DNA from: an uncultured Hymenobacter sp. | GTDB taxonomy: Bacteria > Bacteroidota > Bacteroidia > Cytophagales > Hymenobacteraceae | Assembly: GCA_913778455.1 (NCBI GenBank) | Contig: CAJYVK010000344.1 | Span: forward strand, 1-64,000 | Length of the DNA: 64,000 nt | Direction: 5' to 3' | Shown here: positions 1 through 8,299 of the stretch, piece after piece | How positions within the stretch are numbered: the stretch's first letter is position 1 | How the letters are laid out: each line of letters begins with the position of its first letter | The notes under the pieces: model-generated | What the model was told of the DNA's origin: nothing | The model's database searches: none | The model's input: only the letters and a program-made list of their open reading frames with translations | Position numbers and translations under genes: made by a program

Positions 1-227
1 TCGGTGGCGTAGACTTTAAGCCAGACGGTTTCGCCCGCCGAGTGGGTCGGCTGGTCGACATGCACGAACAGCTGTTCGACTACCGCCTGCCGCTGATACT
101 GGGCCAGCCGGCCGCTGATGCCCGCCAGCGAATCGCCCTGCTGCGCCTGGGCTGGGGAAGAGGCTAGATGCAACAGGGTGCCGGCAACGGCTGAACGATA
201 AAAGAAACGCCGAGAAGAAAGCAGCAT
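1..227 (-). CDS. MG2-like / TonB-plug-type outer-membrane-associated protein, N-terminus only
   Basis: I translated this from the minus strand. It begins at an ATG at 227-225 and runs off the left edge, leaving about 75 residues. The first 30 or so residues form a signal peptide ending near Ala-Gln-Ala. The segment LFVHVDQPTHSAGETVWLK follows. It matches the opening of the large Bacteroidota proteins that begin with a macroglobulin-like MG2 domain and often carry a plug-like domain later. It lies 43 bp after the DUF4249 gene in the same direction, so it is probably the fourth gene of this envelope operon. The domain call rests on this short start only. Confidence 0.55.
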   Translation of the reverse strand, partial: MLLSSRRFFYRSAVAGTLLHLASSPAQAQQGDSLAGISGRLAQYQRQAVVEQLFVHVDQPTHSAGETVWLKVYAT

Positions 228-270
228 AGGAAGGAGCGGCGAGAAGCGGTAAATCAATAGCCAGCGGAGG

Positions 271-1470
271 CTACCGCCAGAAGCTAGGTTTCACTTTAGT
301 GCCTCGCAGCCGACAGTCCACACACTCAGCAAAAGCCCCGTAGTATGAGCAGTCGGTGAGATAAGTCCCAGGGGTTGTTCTGCTTACATCCGTCATCAAT
401 AGTGCTGGGGTATTGAATGTCTGGGTAACACCCGGTGGTAGAGGCTTGCCGCGGCGGGGACAACGATCTTCCACTATCAGCACGCAATCTTCGTAACCGG
501 TCTTAAATACAAAGTCCTTGGGCTGCGGCAGGTCGTTGCGGTCGATGAAGATGCGCTGCTCGCTTACGGAGTGAATACCTACAAACCCCAGTACTGGCTC
601 ATCGGGATTGCTGATACAGTGAATGTTACCTGTAATCTGCGAGGGTAGCGGGTCGTTAATAGTGCCTAAGTTCTCCGAGTTTTTCTTCAGGGTTTCCCAG
701 TAGTCGTACTCCTCTTTGGTCTGAGCGTACTGCTGCACCAAAATGCTGTATCGGATGCGAAGCTTCTCCGAATTGGCGGGTAGTAAAACGAGCGGAAAAT
801 CCTGTACTACGTCTTGGCTCAAACGAGTGGTATTGGTCTGGGTGATTGTCGTCGAAATGCTATTGCCCCAGCAGTGGTAAATATCATCGGTGCGCGGCTC
901 GATTAGCTGAGTAACGGGATTGTACTGGTAGAATGATTCAAAAGCTGAGGTAAACTGCCAAGTTTCCTGATACTTCCATCGGTAGTAGGTAGTGTTGCGG
1001 TTGGCGTCGTGGGTATTCACGTAAATCTGTATGCCATCGTTTTCGTAGCGCCAGTATACCTTGTCGATAGCGGGCGTGGTCTTGACGGGCAGATAGTCCG
1101 TTTCATAGCTTTTGCCCCCGGCCGTGGTGATGCTGAGCTTATAAGTCAACGCTGGATTGAGATTGAGACTAGCCGAGGTGTAAGTGCCAACCGGGCTCTC
1201 GGTGAGCGCAAAGCGCTGCCCGCCCTGGGCCTGAATGGCGACAGTGGCTTTGCCTTCAGCAACCGGAGCCTTAGTAGAAGTTAGGTCTAGCGAGCGCGTG
1301 AGCTGAATACTGGTAGTGCCTTGGCTGTTAATAAAGCCGTTGACCACCAAGCTGTTTTGAGCGACCGCCGGTACCTCGGGTACGTAAGGGGTAACGCAGC
1401 TGCTGGCCAGCCCCAGGAGCCCGGCCCATAGCGCGGCCGCCCGCGCCTTGATGCACACAGAAGTTGCCAT
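271..1470 (-). CDS. DUF4249 family lipoprotein, partner of the TonB receptor
   Basis: A 399-residue protein. The open frame extends upstream, but the ATG at 1470 lies one base after the receptor stop and gives a proper signal peptide with a lipobox-like LASSC (Cys25). This start is chosen for that reason. After the lipid anchor the protein has an Ig-like beta-rich N-terminal part (about 40-150) and a longer C-terminal part rich in aromatic residues and cysteines, as in the DUF4249 family. Family members are usually encoded directly after an STN-type TonB-dependent receptor, as here, and probably act as surface or periplasmic partners. The substrate is unknown. Confidence 0.85.
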   Translation of the reverse strand: MATSVCIKARAAALWAGLLGLASSCVTPYVPEVPAVAQNSLVVNGFINSQGTTSIQLTRSLDLTSTKAPVAEGKATVAIQAQGGQRFALTESPVGTYTSASLNLNPALTYKLSITTAGGKSYETDYLPVKTTPAIDKVYWRYENDGIQIYVNTHDANRNTTYYRWKYQETWQFTSAFESFYQYNPVTQLIEPRTDDIYHCWGNSISTTITQTNTTRLSQDVVQDFPLVLLPANSEKLRIRYSILVQQYAQTKEEYDYWETLKKNSENLGTINDPLPSQITGNIHCISNPDEPVLGFVGIHSVSEQRIFIDRNDLPQPKDFVFKTGYEDCVLIVEDRCPRRGKPLPPGVTQTFNTPALLMTDVSRTTPGTYLTDCSYYGAFAECVDCRLRGTKVKPSFWR

Positions 1471-1471
1471 G

Positions 1472-4252
1472 CTAAAAGCGGAAGTTGTAGGTGAGCGACG
1501 GAATAGGCTGCCCGAAAATGGACAGCTGATATCCATTGACTTGGCCATTCTGCGATAGAAAATACACGGAGTAAGGATTCTTGCGGCCAGTCAGGTTGTA
1601 CACGGCCAGTGTCCAAGAGCTATGCGCCAACTTTTTCACTTTGTGGTTACCCTCAAAATTGATGGCCAGGTCGGCGCGGTAGTAATCGGGTACGCGGTAG
1701 GCGTTGCGGTCTGAGTAGTATACCCGTAGCGTATTATCGATGTAGTACTTGGCCAGTGGCAGCGTAATAGGCCGCCCTGTGCTGTAGTTGAAGTTGAGTG
1801 ATATGTTGAATCGCTTGCTAAAGCGGTAGTTGCCTACTAGCGTCACGTCGTGCGGCTTATCGTAGTTGCTGGGGTAGTAGCGGCCGCCGTTGATGATTTC
1901 GGTACCCGTATTGACGCGGGCCAGCGAGCGCGAATACGTGTAGCTCAACCAGCCATTGAGCTTACCCGTGGTTTTACGCACCAAAAACTCGACGCCGTAG
2001 GCCCGGCCCTGGGCGTTGACGACCTCCGTTTCGATATGCGGATTCAGAAACAGGGTAGCCCCGCTCTTATAATCCAGGAAGTCTTGCATCACCTTATAAT
2101 AGGCCTCCACTGAGGTCTCGATGGTATTATGCTTGAAATTGCGGTAGTAGCCTACCGATACCTGGTCGCCAATCTGCGGGCGAATATTCGAGTCGCTTAG
2201 CTTCCAGCTATCGATGGGCGATACGGTGGTCGTATTGGAAAGCTGGTGAATGTACTGGCGCATCCGGTTATAGCTGGCCTTCACCGATGAATTGTCGGTG
2301 AGTATGTACTTGGCCGATAGCCGGCCCTCGGGGCCGTGGTAGGTAGCCAGCACCTGGCCACTCCCGTAGCTGGTGGTACCCGTAATGGTATTCTCGGTCT
2401 TGGAAGCCCCCGGCAGATATTGGTTCACCAGGCGCGGTCCCAGGGCATTGAAAAGCGAGTAGCGCAGGCCGGCGTAGATCGAGAAGCGCGGCGATACCTC
2501 GAAGCGGTCGGCCAGGTAAATAGCGCTTTCCAAGCCTTTTTCCGCTTGCAGCGTGTTGGCGACAATGAGGGAGGCATCTCCGGCTGGGGTAAGGCGGCCG
2601 GGGGCGATGTCGTAGAGCAGGGAGCTGCCGCCAAAATCCAGCGTGTGCCGGGTACTGTGATAGTAGGTGAAATCAGCGTTGACACCCTTCTGCGCCAGTC
2701 GGTACGCAAAGTCCGAAGCGGTGGTAGGATTGCGAGCGCTGGCTAGACCGTAGTCGTACTGGCTGTAAGTACCCGTAAGCACTCCGTAAAACTTGCTGCT
2801 AAACGTGTGCTTCCACTTGGCGCTGGCCGCGATACTAGCGTAGCGGTAGGTAGTATCGCTGGCTAGCCGAAACCGGTCGCGGCTGTAGTAGCCCGTGGCG
2901 GAGAGTGAATTGTGCTCGTTGAAGTCGTAGTTGAGCTGCGTGCTCACGTCATAGAAAGAAGCCGAACTCTTGCGGAGGCTGGCATCGGGCACGCGCTGAA
3001 GCAGCCAATCGGAATAAGAGCTGCGCCCCCCGATAATAAAGGAGCCCTTCTCTTTTACCAGCGGCCCTTCCAGCGTGAGGCGACTCGTGAGCAGCCCAAT
3101 GCCCCCGGCCCCGGCAAACTTCTTTTTGTTGCCCTCGCGCGTCGTGATGTCGAGCACCGAGGCCAAGCGGCCGCCGTAGCGGGCGGGTACCGAGCTCTTG
3201 TACAGCTCTACTGAGTTTAGAACGTCGGGGTTGAAGGCCGAGAAGAAACCGAAGAGGTGCGAAGGATTATAAATGGTAGCGTCGTTGAAGAGTACTAGGT
3301 TTTGGTCGGTACCACCCCCGCGCACGCTCATGCCCGTATTGCCTTCCCCGATAGACTTCACTCCCGGTAGCATCAGCACTACGCGCAGAATATCTGCTTC
3401 CCCAAACGCAGTGGGTACGACTTTGATAGTTTTGATATCGAGCTTCTCTACCCCCATGCGCAGGCTGCTGATGTTGCGCGTTTGTTCACCTTGTACCACT
3501 ACTTCCTTCAGCGTGGCTGCATCGGCCAGCACTTCCACATCAAGTTGGCCATTAGCGTAAAGCATTATCTGCCTTTTGGTTAGCTTAATGCCCAGCCCCC
3601 GGATGTACACGTTGTGCCGGCCCACCGGCAGCGTCAGCGCATAGTGCCCCGACTGGTCGGTAGTTACGCCGATGGGGGGGACATCGACGTAAACGGCCGC
3701 CCCGATTACCGGCTCGCCCGATTTCGCCGCCCGTACGCGGCCAGTCAGCGTAGCCTTGCCACCCGGTGCCAGCGCCTGGCGCGGTCCGATATCGTATACC
3801 TTGAACTCGGAGGTGCCAGCCACGGGCTGCTTATCCTGCGGGTCGAAAGCGGATGGGGCTGGGTTGCTGCGCGGTACCGCCCCGGGCAACGGGGTCTGAA
3901 ACATATCGGTGGGTAGCTCCACCTGGATGGGAGCGCCCGTCGTCACGTACACCCGGTTGGCCGCGTCAATGGCAAAGTGTAGTCGGGTGGCCTGTAATAC
4001 CTGCTGCAACACGGCGGCCAGTGGCTGGCTGGTTACCTGCACGTTGACCGTCAGGCTATCCACCGTACCCGGCTTAAAATAGAAGTGATAAGGGGTGGTT
4101 GCCTCGATTTGGCGAGCAAACTGCTCAAAGCTCAAGCGCCGAAAATCACCGCTGATGAGGCTGGCTGGCTGTTGCCCGTAGCTGATTAGCGGGCCAGCCA
4201 GCAGTCCAAGTAGTACTAGTGGGTAGAAGTAGCGGGTAAGCAGTTTTAGCAT
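1472..4252 (-). CDS. TonB-dependent outer-membrane receptor with STN and carboxypeptidase-like domains
   Basis: A 926-residue receptor. A signal peptide (about 1-26) is followed by a secretin/TonB short N-terminal (STN) domain (about 35-105), a CarboxypepD_reg-like beta-sandwich (about 168-255), a plug domain containing MSVRGGGTDQNLVLFND (about 305-320), and a 22-strand-type barrel ending in Phe (LTYNFRF), as expected for outer-membrane insertion. It imports, or in some Bacteroidota exports, a ligand using TonB energy. STN domains often signal to a FecR-type anti-sigma factor, but none is next to this gene. The gene is 1 bp from the DUF4249 gene, which supports translational coupling. The substrate cannot be read from the sequence. 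Confidence 0.92.
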   Translation of the reverse strand: MLKLLTRYFYPLVLLGLLAGPLISYGQQPASLISGDFRRLSFEQFARQIEATTPYHFYFKPGTVDSLTVNVQVTSQPLAAVLQQVLQATRLHFAIDAANRVYVTTGAPIQVELPTDMFQTPLPGAVPRSNPAPSAFDPQDKQPVAGTSEFKVYDIGPRQALAPGGKATLTGRVRAAKSGEPVIGAAVYVDVPPIGVTTDQSGHYALTLPVGRHNVYIRGLGIKLTKRQIMLYANGQLDVEVLADAATLKEVVVQGEQTRNISSLRMGVEKLDIKTIKVVPTAFGEADILRVVLMLPGVKSIGEGNTGMSVRGGGTDQNLVLFNDATIYNPSHLFGFFSAFNPDVLNSVELYKSSVPARYGGRLASVLDITTREGNKKKFAGAGGIGLLTSRLTLEGPLVKEKGSFIIGGRSSYSDWLLQRVPDASLRKSSASFYDVSTQLNYDFNEHNSLSATGYYSRDRFRLASDTTYRYASIAASAKWKHTFSSKFYGVLTGTYSQYDYGLASARNPTTASDFAYRLAQKGVNADFTYYHSTRHTLDFGGSSLLYDIAPGRLTPAGDASLIVANTLQAEKGLESAIYLADRFEVSPRFSIYAGLRYSLFNALGPRLVNQYLPGASKTENTITGTTSYGSGQVLATYHGPEGRLSAKYILTDNSSVKASYNRMRQYIHQLSNTTTVSPIDSWKLSDSNIRPQIGDQVSVGYYRNFKHNTIETSVEAYYKVMQDFLDYKSGATLFLNPHIETEVVNAQGRAYGVEFLVRKTTGKLNGWLSYTYSRSLARVNTGTEIINGGRYYPSNYDKPHDVTLVGNYRFSKRFNISLNFNYSTGRPITLPLAKYYIDNTLRVYYSDRNAYRVPDYYRADLAINFEGNHKVKKLAHSSWTLAVYNLTGRKNPYSVYFLSQNGQVNGYQLSIFGQPIPSLTYNFRF

Positions 4253-4334
4253 AGCCAGCGGTAGAAGTGAGATAGTAGAGCTGCTCGCGGTAGCAATACC
4301 AAAGCGGCTGAGCGCGGATGATGGTCGCCCGAGG

Positions 4335-5054
4335 CTACAAGCTGTTGTAGTAAGCTACCAAGCGGGTTGCGGATAGCTCGCGCTCTGAATTGCTGAATTT
4401 GAGCTTGTTGCTACGGGAAAATTTTTGCAGCTCGGTTTTGTGATCAGCTAGCGTTTCGAGCAGACTGCTCAACTTGGTTATCTCGGTCAGCTTCCCTTCT
4501 GTTTGAATAAAAAGGCGACCGGTTTCCTTGTATACAAAACTTAAGTGCTGCTGCACAATCTCTTCGGCTACCCTTTTGCTGCGGCGAGCCAGTAGCCGAG
4601 CGCGGCCATCTAGTAAGAGCTGGTAAAAGCCGGATGGCGTTTCGGGCGAATCTGTGCGAAGTGGTACGAAGCGATGCTCACCTAACGTGAAGAAAGTAAC
4701 GCGCTCGTTGATTAAGCGCAACTTTACGTTGCGCACTGTGTCGGCCAAGATGAGCTGGTCTAGTTTCAGGTCGTAAAGCAGCGGTACTTTCGTAAAATAA
4801 CGGCCATCGTAATAGACGCTACCCCGTTGGGCAATATTAGTCAGATAAAACTGATTGCCAATTGTATTGCCGGGGGTATAATCGAGGTATTCGGTGCCGC
4901 TTAGCAAGCGGGCTGCCGTCGCACTAGTCGGCTTGAAGGCAACGTAGGGCAGTGTGGCGGCCGTAGTATCGACCAGGGGCCGTTGCGCGTGCGTACCAAG
5001 CGGAAGCATCAGGGCTGCGCAGCCAACTATTGCGTGTAAAGAAATGCCCATCAA
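4335..5054 (-). CDS. secreted protein of unknown function, first gene of the TonB operon
   Basis: A 239-residue protein with a signal peptide (about 1-23, ending THAQ). I do not recognise a named domain. The middle part is beta-rich, with YYDGRYFTKVPLLYDLKLDQL and a run of basic residues (LLARRSKRVAEEI, about 155-167). The C-terminus resembles a family of Bacteroidota periplasmic proteins ending in LVAYYNSL. It precedes the TonB receptor by 82 bp on the same strand and is probably co-transcribed with it. The role is unknown. Confidence 0.7.
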   Translation of the reverse strand: MMGISLHAIVGCAALMLPLGTHAQRPLVDTTAATLPYVAFKPTSATAARLLSGTEYLDYTPGNTIGNQFYLTNIAQRGSVYYDGRYFTKVPLLYDLKLDQLILADTVRNVKLRLINERVTFFTLGEHRFVPLRTDSPETPSGFYQLLLDGRARLLARRSKRVAEEIVQQHLSFVYKETGRLFIQTEGKLTEITKLSSLLETLADHKTELQKFSRSNKLKFSNSERELSATRLVAYYNSL

Positions 5055-5231
5055 CTAGTTGTATAGTTTATTGCTGGTTATGATCAGCTAATTTTGTTTG
5101 TCAGTTGTGCTTATGGGACGCGCAATATACCATGTTTATGCATTTGTAAAGCGGTTGTTTGTTGATAAACAATGCATTATAAATAAGAATCGCTGCTGGA
5201 TAAGAAGTTGCCGCCCAGCTTTCGCGCTATA

Positions 5232-6449
5232 ATGAAAAAGCTTTTCTCTCGCCTGCTCACCCGGTTGGGTCGAAAAAGCCCGCGTAAGCCGGTCACTTTT
5301 CGTCTCACCGGCGTGCCGGCCAATACGCCGGCTGGGGCTACCATCTACCTCACGGGCTCGGGCAACGGCTGGACTACCGACGACCCGGCCTACGCCTTTA
5401 GCTACGATACCGGAGCGCAGAGTTACTCCCTTACGCTGCCGCCCGGCCGGGGCATTCTCGACTATAAGCTGTGCCGGGGCAGCTGGCCGACCATCGAAAC
5501 CGACGCTGATAACCGGGCCATTCCCAATCGCCGCTACCTCTTTGGCCACGACCCGCAACTGGTCGAGCTGCGAGTACTCAACTGGGAAGACCAAGGGGGC
5601 TGCATTCCCCCGCGCCAGCACTCGGCTTCGCCCAACGTGCACATTCTCAGTCCAGCCTTCGCCCTGCACCAACTGCGACGCACCCGCCGCGTGTGGGTGT
5701 ACCTACCCCCCGGCTACGCCGAGAGCACGGCCCGCTACCCCGTACTCTACCTGCAAGACGGCCAAAACGTATTCGACCAGTATACTTCCTTCGCCGGGGA
5801 GTGGGGCGTCGACGAAACCCTCGATGACCTGGCGGCCAGCGGCCAGGACCTGGGTGGCTGCCTCGTGGTGGCGGTAGACAATGGTAGCAAGCATCGCCTC
5901 GACGAATACTCGCCCTGGCGCAACCGCCGCACCGGCCGCGGCGGGGAAGGCGAGCAGTACGTTGATTTTTTAGTGCATACGCTCAAGCCCTACATCGACC
6001 ACTACTACCGTACCCAGCCGGGGCACGCTACTACCGGCATTGCGGGCTCTAGCATGGGCGGGCTGCTGGCTACTTACGCGGCGCTACGCTACCCGGCAGT
6101 ATTTGGGCGGGTGGGCGTGTTTTCGCCGGCCTACTGGTTTGCCGGCTCGGCGCTGCTGGCCTACGTAGCCCAGCAGGCACCCCGGCCCGATACTCGCTGG
6201 TATTTTGTGTGTGGCACCGAAGAAAGCCCCACGATGGTGAAGATGATGGCCGCCGTATGCGACGCCCTGCACGCGGCCGGCGTACCCGCTGGCAATCTGG
6301 CTTTTCACCCACTGCCCGATGGCCAGCACGCCGAGTGGTTTTGGCGGCGCGAGTTTGGGCCGGCCTACCGCTGGCTCTTCGGAGGGAGTAGTTTGAGCAA
6401 TGGGAGTAATGAGAGTAATGGGATTATTACTACCACGTCTACTTATTAA
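5232..6449 (+). CDS. esterase-family alpha/beta hydrolase with N-terminal Ig-like/CBM-like domain
   Basis: A 405-residue protein. I chose the ATG at 5232 (MKKLFSRLL) over the upstream in-frame ATG because the extra eight residues add nothing. Residues about 20-115 form an E-set or CBM20/48-like sandwich (TIYLTGSGNGW). Residues about 135-390 match the Esterase D / putative esterase family, with YLQDGQNVFD, the nucleophile motif GSSMG (Ser274) and a late DGQHAEWFW carrying the likely catalytic His. There is no clear signal peptide. The C-terminal tail (SSLSNGSNESNG) is low-complexity and is encoded by one arm of an inverted repeat shared with nth. Such enzymes cleave carbohydrate or siderophore esters; the substrate is not evident. 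Confidence 0.85.
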   Translation: MKKLFSRLLTRLGRKSPRKPVTFRLTGVPANTPAGATIYLTGSGNGWTTDDPAYAFSYDTGAQSYSLTLPPGRGILDYKLCRGSWPTIETDADNRAIPNRRYLFGHDPQLVELRVLNWEDQGGCIPPRQHSASPNVHILSPAFALHQLRRTRRVWVYLPPGYAESTARYPVLYLQDGQNVFDQYTSFAGEWGVDETLDDLAASGQDLGGCLVVAVDNGSKHRLDEYSPWRNRRTGRGGEGEQYVDFLVHTLKPYIDHYYRTQPGHATTGIAGSSMGGLLATYAALRYPAVFGRVGVFSPAYWFAGSALLAYVAQQAPRPDTRWYFVCGTEESPTMVKMMAAVCDALHAAGVPAGNLAFHPLPDGQHAEWFWRREFGPAYRWLFGGSSLSNGSNESNGIITTTSTY

Positions 6450-6483
6450 GCATTACCCCCCTTACTCCCATTACTCAAACTAC
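6388..6483. repeat. 22-bp inverted repeat spanning the convergent esterase and nth ends
   Basis: Arms 6388-6409 and 6462-6483 are reverse complements with a single mismatch. The left arm encodes the esterase tail SSLSNGS and the right arm encodes the nth tail GSLSNGS, so both proteins end with nearly the same peptide. It may act as a bidirectional terminator, although no clean T-run follows. Confidence 0.85.
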
Positions 6484-7123
6484 CCATTCCCTTAGTGTAG
6501 TAGGCGCAAAAATCGGTGAGCGGACACGCGTTGCACTTGGGCGAACGCGCCACGCATACGTAGCGTCCGTGCAAAATGAGCCAGTGGTGGGCCTTGGGCA
6601 CCGCCTCCTGCGGAATGTATTTTATTAGCGCCTTTTCTACCGCCAGCGGCGTGGTGGCCGTTTTGGGTACCAGCCCCAGCCGGTGCGACACCCGGAAAAC
6701 GTGCGTATCCACGGCCATCGCGGGCTGATTGTAAATTACCGATACAACCACGTTGGCCGTTTTGCGGCCCACGCCGGGCAGGCGTGGCAGCTCCTCAATG
6801 GTGCTGGGCACTTCGCCGGCAAATTCCGTCATGAGCAGGCGGCCCAGGCCAGCCAGGTGCTTGGCTTTGTTGTTGGGGTAGGAAACGCTGCGGATGAAGG
6901 GAAAGATATCCTCGGCCGTGGCCGCACCCAACTCGGCGGCGGTCGGAAACTGCGCCAGCAGCGCAGGCATCACCTGGTTTACCCGTTTATCGGTGCACTG
7001 TGCACTCAACACTACTGCCACAATCAGCTCGTAGGGATTGCGGTAGGCCAACTCGGTTTTCGGCTCCGGAAAATTGGTGGTGAAATAGTCGAGAAAGCGG
7101 CGAAACCGTTCGGGGCGCGTCAT
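6446..7123 (-). CDS. nth: endonuclease III (base-excision repair DNA glycosylase/AP lyase)
   Basis: A 225-residue protein. The frame opens at 7141, but those first six codons lie inside an inverted repeat, so the ATG at 7123 is preferred. It removes oxidised pyrimidines and nicks the abasic site. The helix-hairpin-helix LPGVGRKTANVV holds the catalytic Lys121, and Asp139 lies in AVDTHVFRV. The 4Fe-4S cluster ligands Cys190, 197, 200 and 206 follow the C-X6-C-X2-C-X5-C pattern. The last dozen residues (GMGSLSNGSKGGNA) go beyond the usual family end and are encoded by the inverted repeat. Its stop codon overlaps that of the convergent esterase by 4 bp. Confidence 0.97.
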   Translation of the reverse strand: MTRPERFRRFLDYFTTNFPEPKTELAYRNPYELIVAVVLSAQCTDKRVNQVMPALLAQFPTAAELGAATAEDIFPFIRSVSYPNNKAKHLAGLGRLLMTEFAGEVPSTIEELPRLPGVGRKTANVVVSVIYNQPAMAVDTHVFRVSHRLGLVPKTATTPLAVEKALIKYIPQEAVPKAHHWLILHGRYVCVARSPKCNACPLTDFCAYYTKGMGSLSNGSKGGNA

Positions 7124-7132
7124 TTTTAAGCT

Positions 7133-7222
7133 GTTAGCCATTAGCGGCTAGCTGTTAGCTTGTTGTGGAAATGACCAAAAAGCCATTTGTACAAAGCTAA
7201 CAGCTAGCCGCTAATGGCTAAC
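7133..7222. repeat. 29-bp perfect inverted repeat between nth and the small sigma-linked gene
   Basis: Arms 7133-7161 and 7194-7222 are perfect reverse complements separated by 32 nt. Each arm contains short internal repeats of AGCTGTTAG type. The left arm reaches within 10 bp of the nth start and the right arm ends 2 bp before the stop of the 7225-7449 gene. It could end transcription of the sigma operon, or it could be a dispersed palindrome. Confidence 0.9.
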
Positions 7223-7224
7223 GG

Positions 7225-7449
7225 CTATCGCAAAAATGTGCGCGAGTACTGCAAGATGGCCGCCGTGGTAGCGGGCCGGGGGCCACGCGCCAAGTGGTCG
7301 AGCGCCCGTTGGGCGAGTAGCAGGTCGGCGCAGGCAGCGGCGAGCTCGGGGTCATGCAGCAGGGCATCCTCGACCTCGTGCCGCTCATCAGCTGGCAATT
7401 CGTTGTACACGTAGCGAAGCAACGTTGAGTGGGGTAAGGTTTGAATCAT
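7225..7449 (-). CDS. small protein overlapping an ECF sigma gene; possible anti-sigma-like partner
   Basis: A 74-residue acidic, helical protein with no zinc-binding motif and no membrane segment. The N-terminal part (RYVYNELPADERHEVEDAL) resembles the start of anti-sigma-like proteins in this phylum. Its ATG lies 62 bp inside the 3' end of the sigma gene in another frame, which suggests coupled translation. The function is inferred from position only. Confidence 0.6.
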   Translation of the reverse strand: MIQTLPHSTLLRYVYNELPADERHEVEDALLHDPELAAACADLLLAQRALDHLARGPRPATTAAILQYSRTFLR

Positions 7450-8023
7450 AAAGGAGCGTATGGGCGGCCATTTTCTTCCGCAGGTTGATGAGTGCGTAAC
7501 GCATGCGGCCCAGCGCGGTATTGATGCTGACGCCGGTTGCGTCGGCTATTTCCTGAAAGCTCATGTCGCCGTAATGGCGCATCAGCAGTACTTCTTTCTG
7601 GGCGGCGGGCAATTGCTGAATGAGCTGACGCAGATGAGCATGGCTCTCCTCACGGCCCAGCGCATCGTCGGCCGACTCCTCGGCTAAGTGTAACGAATTT
7701 GCCAGCCCCGTGTTGTCGTCGAGGCTGGTCTGGGGCGCTCTTTTGGCCCGGCGGAAGGCGTCGATGGCCAGGTTGTGCGCAATGCGGCACAGCCAGGAGC
7801 CAAATTTGCCTTCGTCTTGGTAGCGCCCGCTTTTGAGGGTGTGGATGGCCTTGATGAACGTATCCTGGGTGAGGTCGTCGGCCAGGTCTTCGTCACGCAC
7901 CACAAGGTGTATAGTGGTGTAGACCCGCGCTTGGTAGCGCTGGAGCAGCTGGGCAAATGCCGCTTCGCGGCCGGCCAGATAGAGGTCGATGAGCGCGGAG
8001 TCGCTCGGCTGCAGGGGTTCCAT
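7388..8023 (-). CDS. ECF-type RNA polymerase sigma factor
   Basis: A 211-residue protein. Region 2 is at about 25-95 (DLADDLTQDTFIKAI, then FGSWLCRIAHNLAIDAFRR) and region 4 at about 130-185 (LPAAQKEVLLMRHYGDMSF, then a helix-turn-helix ending NTALGRMRYALINLRKK). Both regions are needed for promoter recognition, and the long linker of primary sigma factors is absent. The last 20 or so residues extend past the usual end and overlap the next gene. The regulated genes are unknown. Confidence 0.93.
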   Translation of the reverse strand: MEPLQPSDSALIDLYLAGREAAFAQLLQRYQARVYTTIHLVVRDEDLADDLTQDTFIKAIHTLKSGRYQDEGKFGSWLCRIAHNLAIDAFRRAKRAPQTSLDDNTGLANSLHLAEESADDALGREESHAHLRQLIQQLPAAQKEVLLMRHYGDMSFQEIADATGVSINTALGRMRYALINLRKKMAAHTLLYDSNLTPLNVASLRVQRIAS

Positions 8024-8299
8024 AAAAGAACTACGAGTTATTGGGGAACGTAGAGCTTCTGGTCGATAGTATGCAGCGTTAGAAAAAGAATTGGGAAGTG
8101 AGCGGCGCGTGAAGCCCGCTATAATCGAGCCAAATGTAACGGGGGAGGCCCGAATCTTACAAGTCTCTTATTGCGCGTTGGCTAACTATTTTTTTGCCAA
8201 CCCGTAGCGCCAGTCAGTTTTCGGTTGAGTATTGCCGGGCTTTCAACCGCCCCCCAGTCCGTGCGTAGAAGAAGCGATACCAGGCCCGCTTTTTCTACT
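8024..8299. other. divergent intergenic region between sigma factor and hydrolase genes
   Basis: No gene is seen in these 276 bp. They contain the short hairpin GTTGGC...GCCAAC near 8178-8202 enclosing a T-run, which on the plus strand could be a weak terminator or operator. I find no good TAnnTTTG promoter for either gene. Confidence 0.4.
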
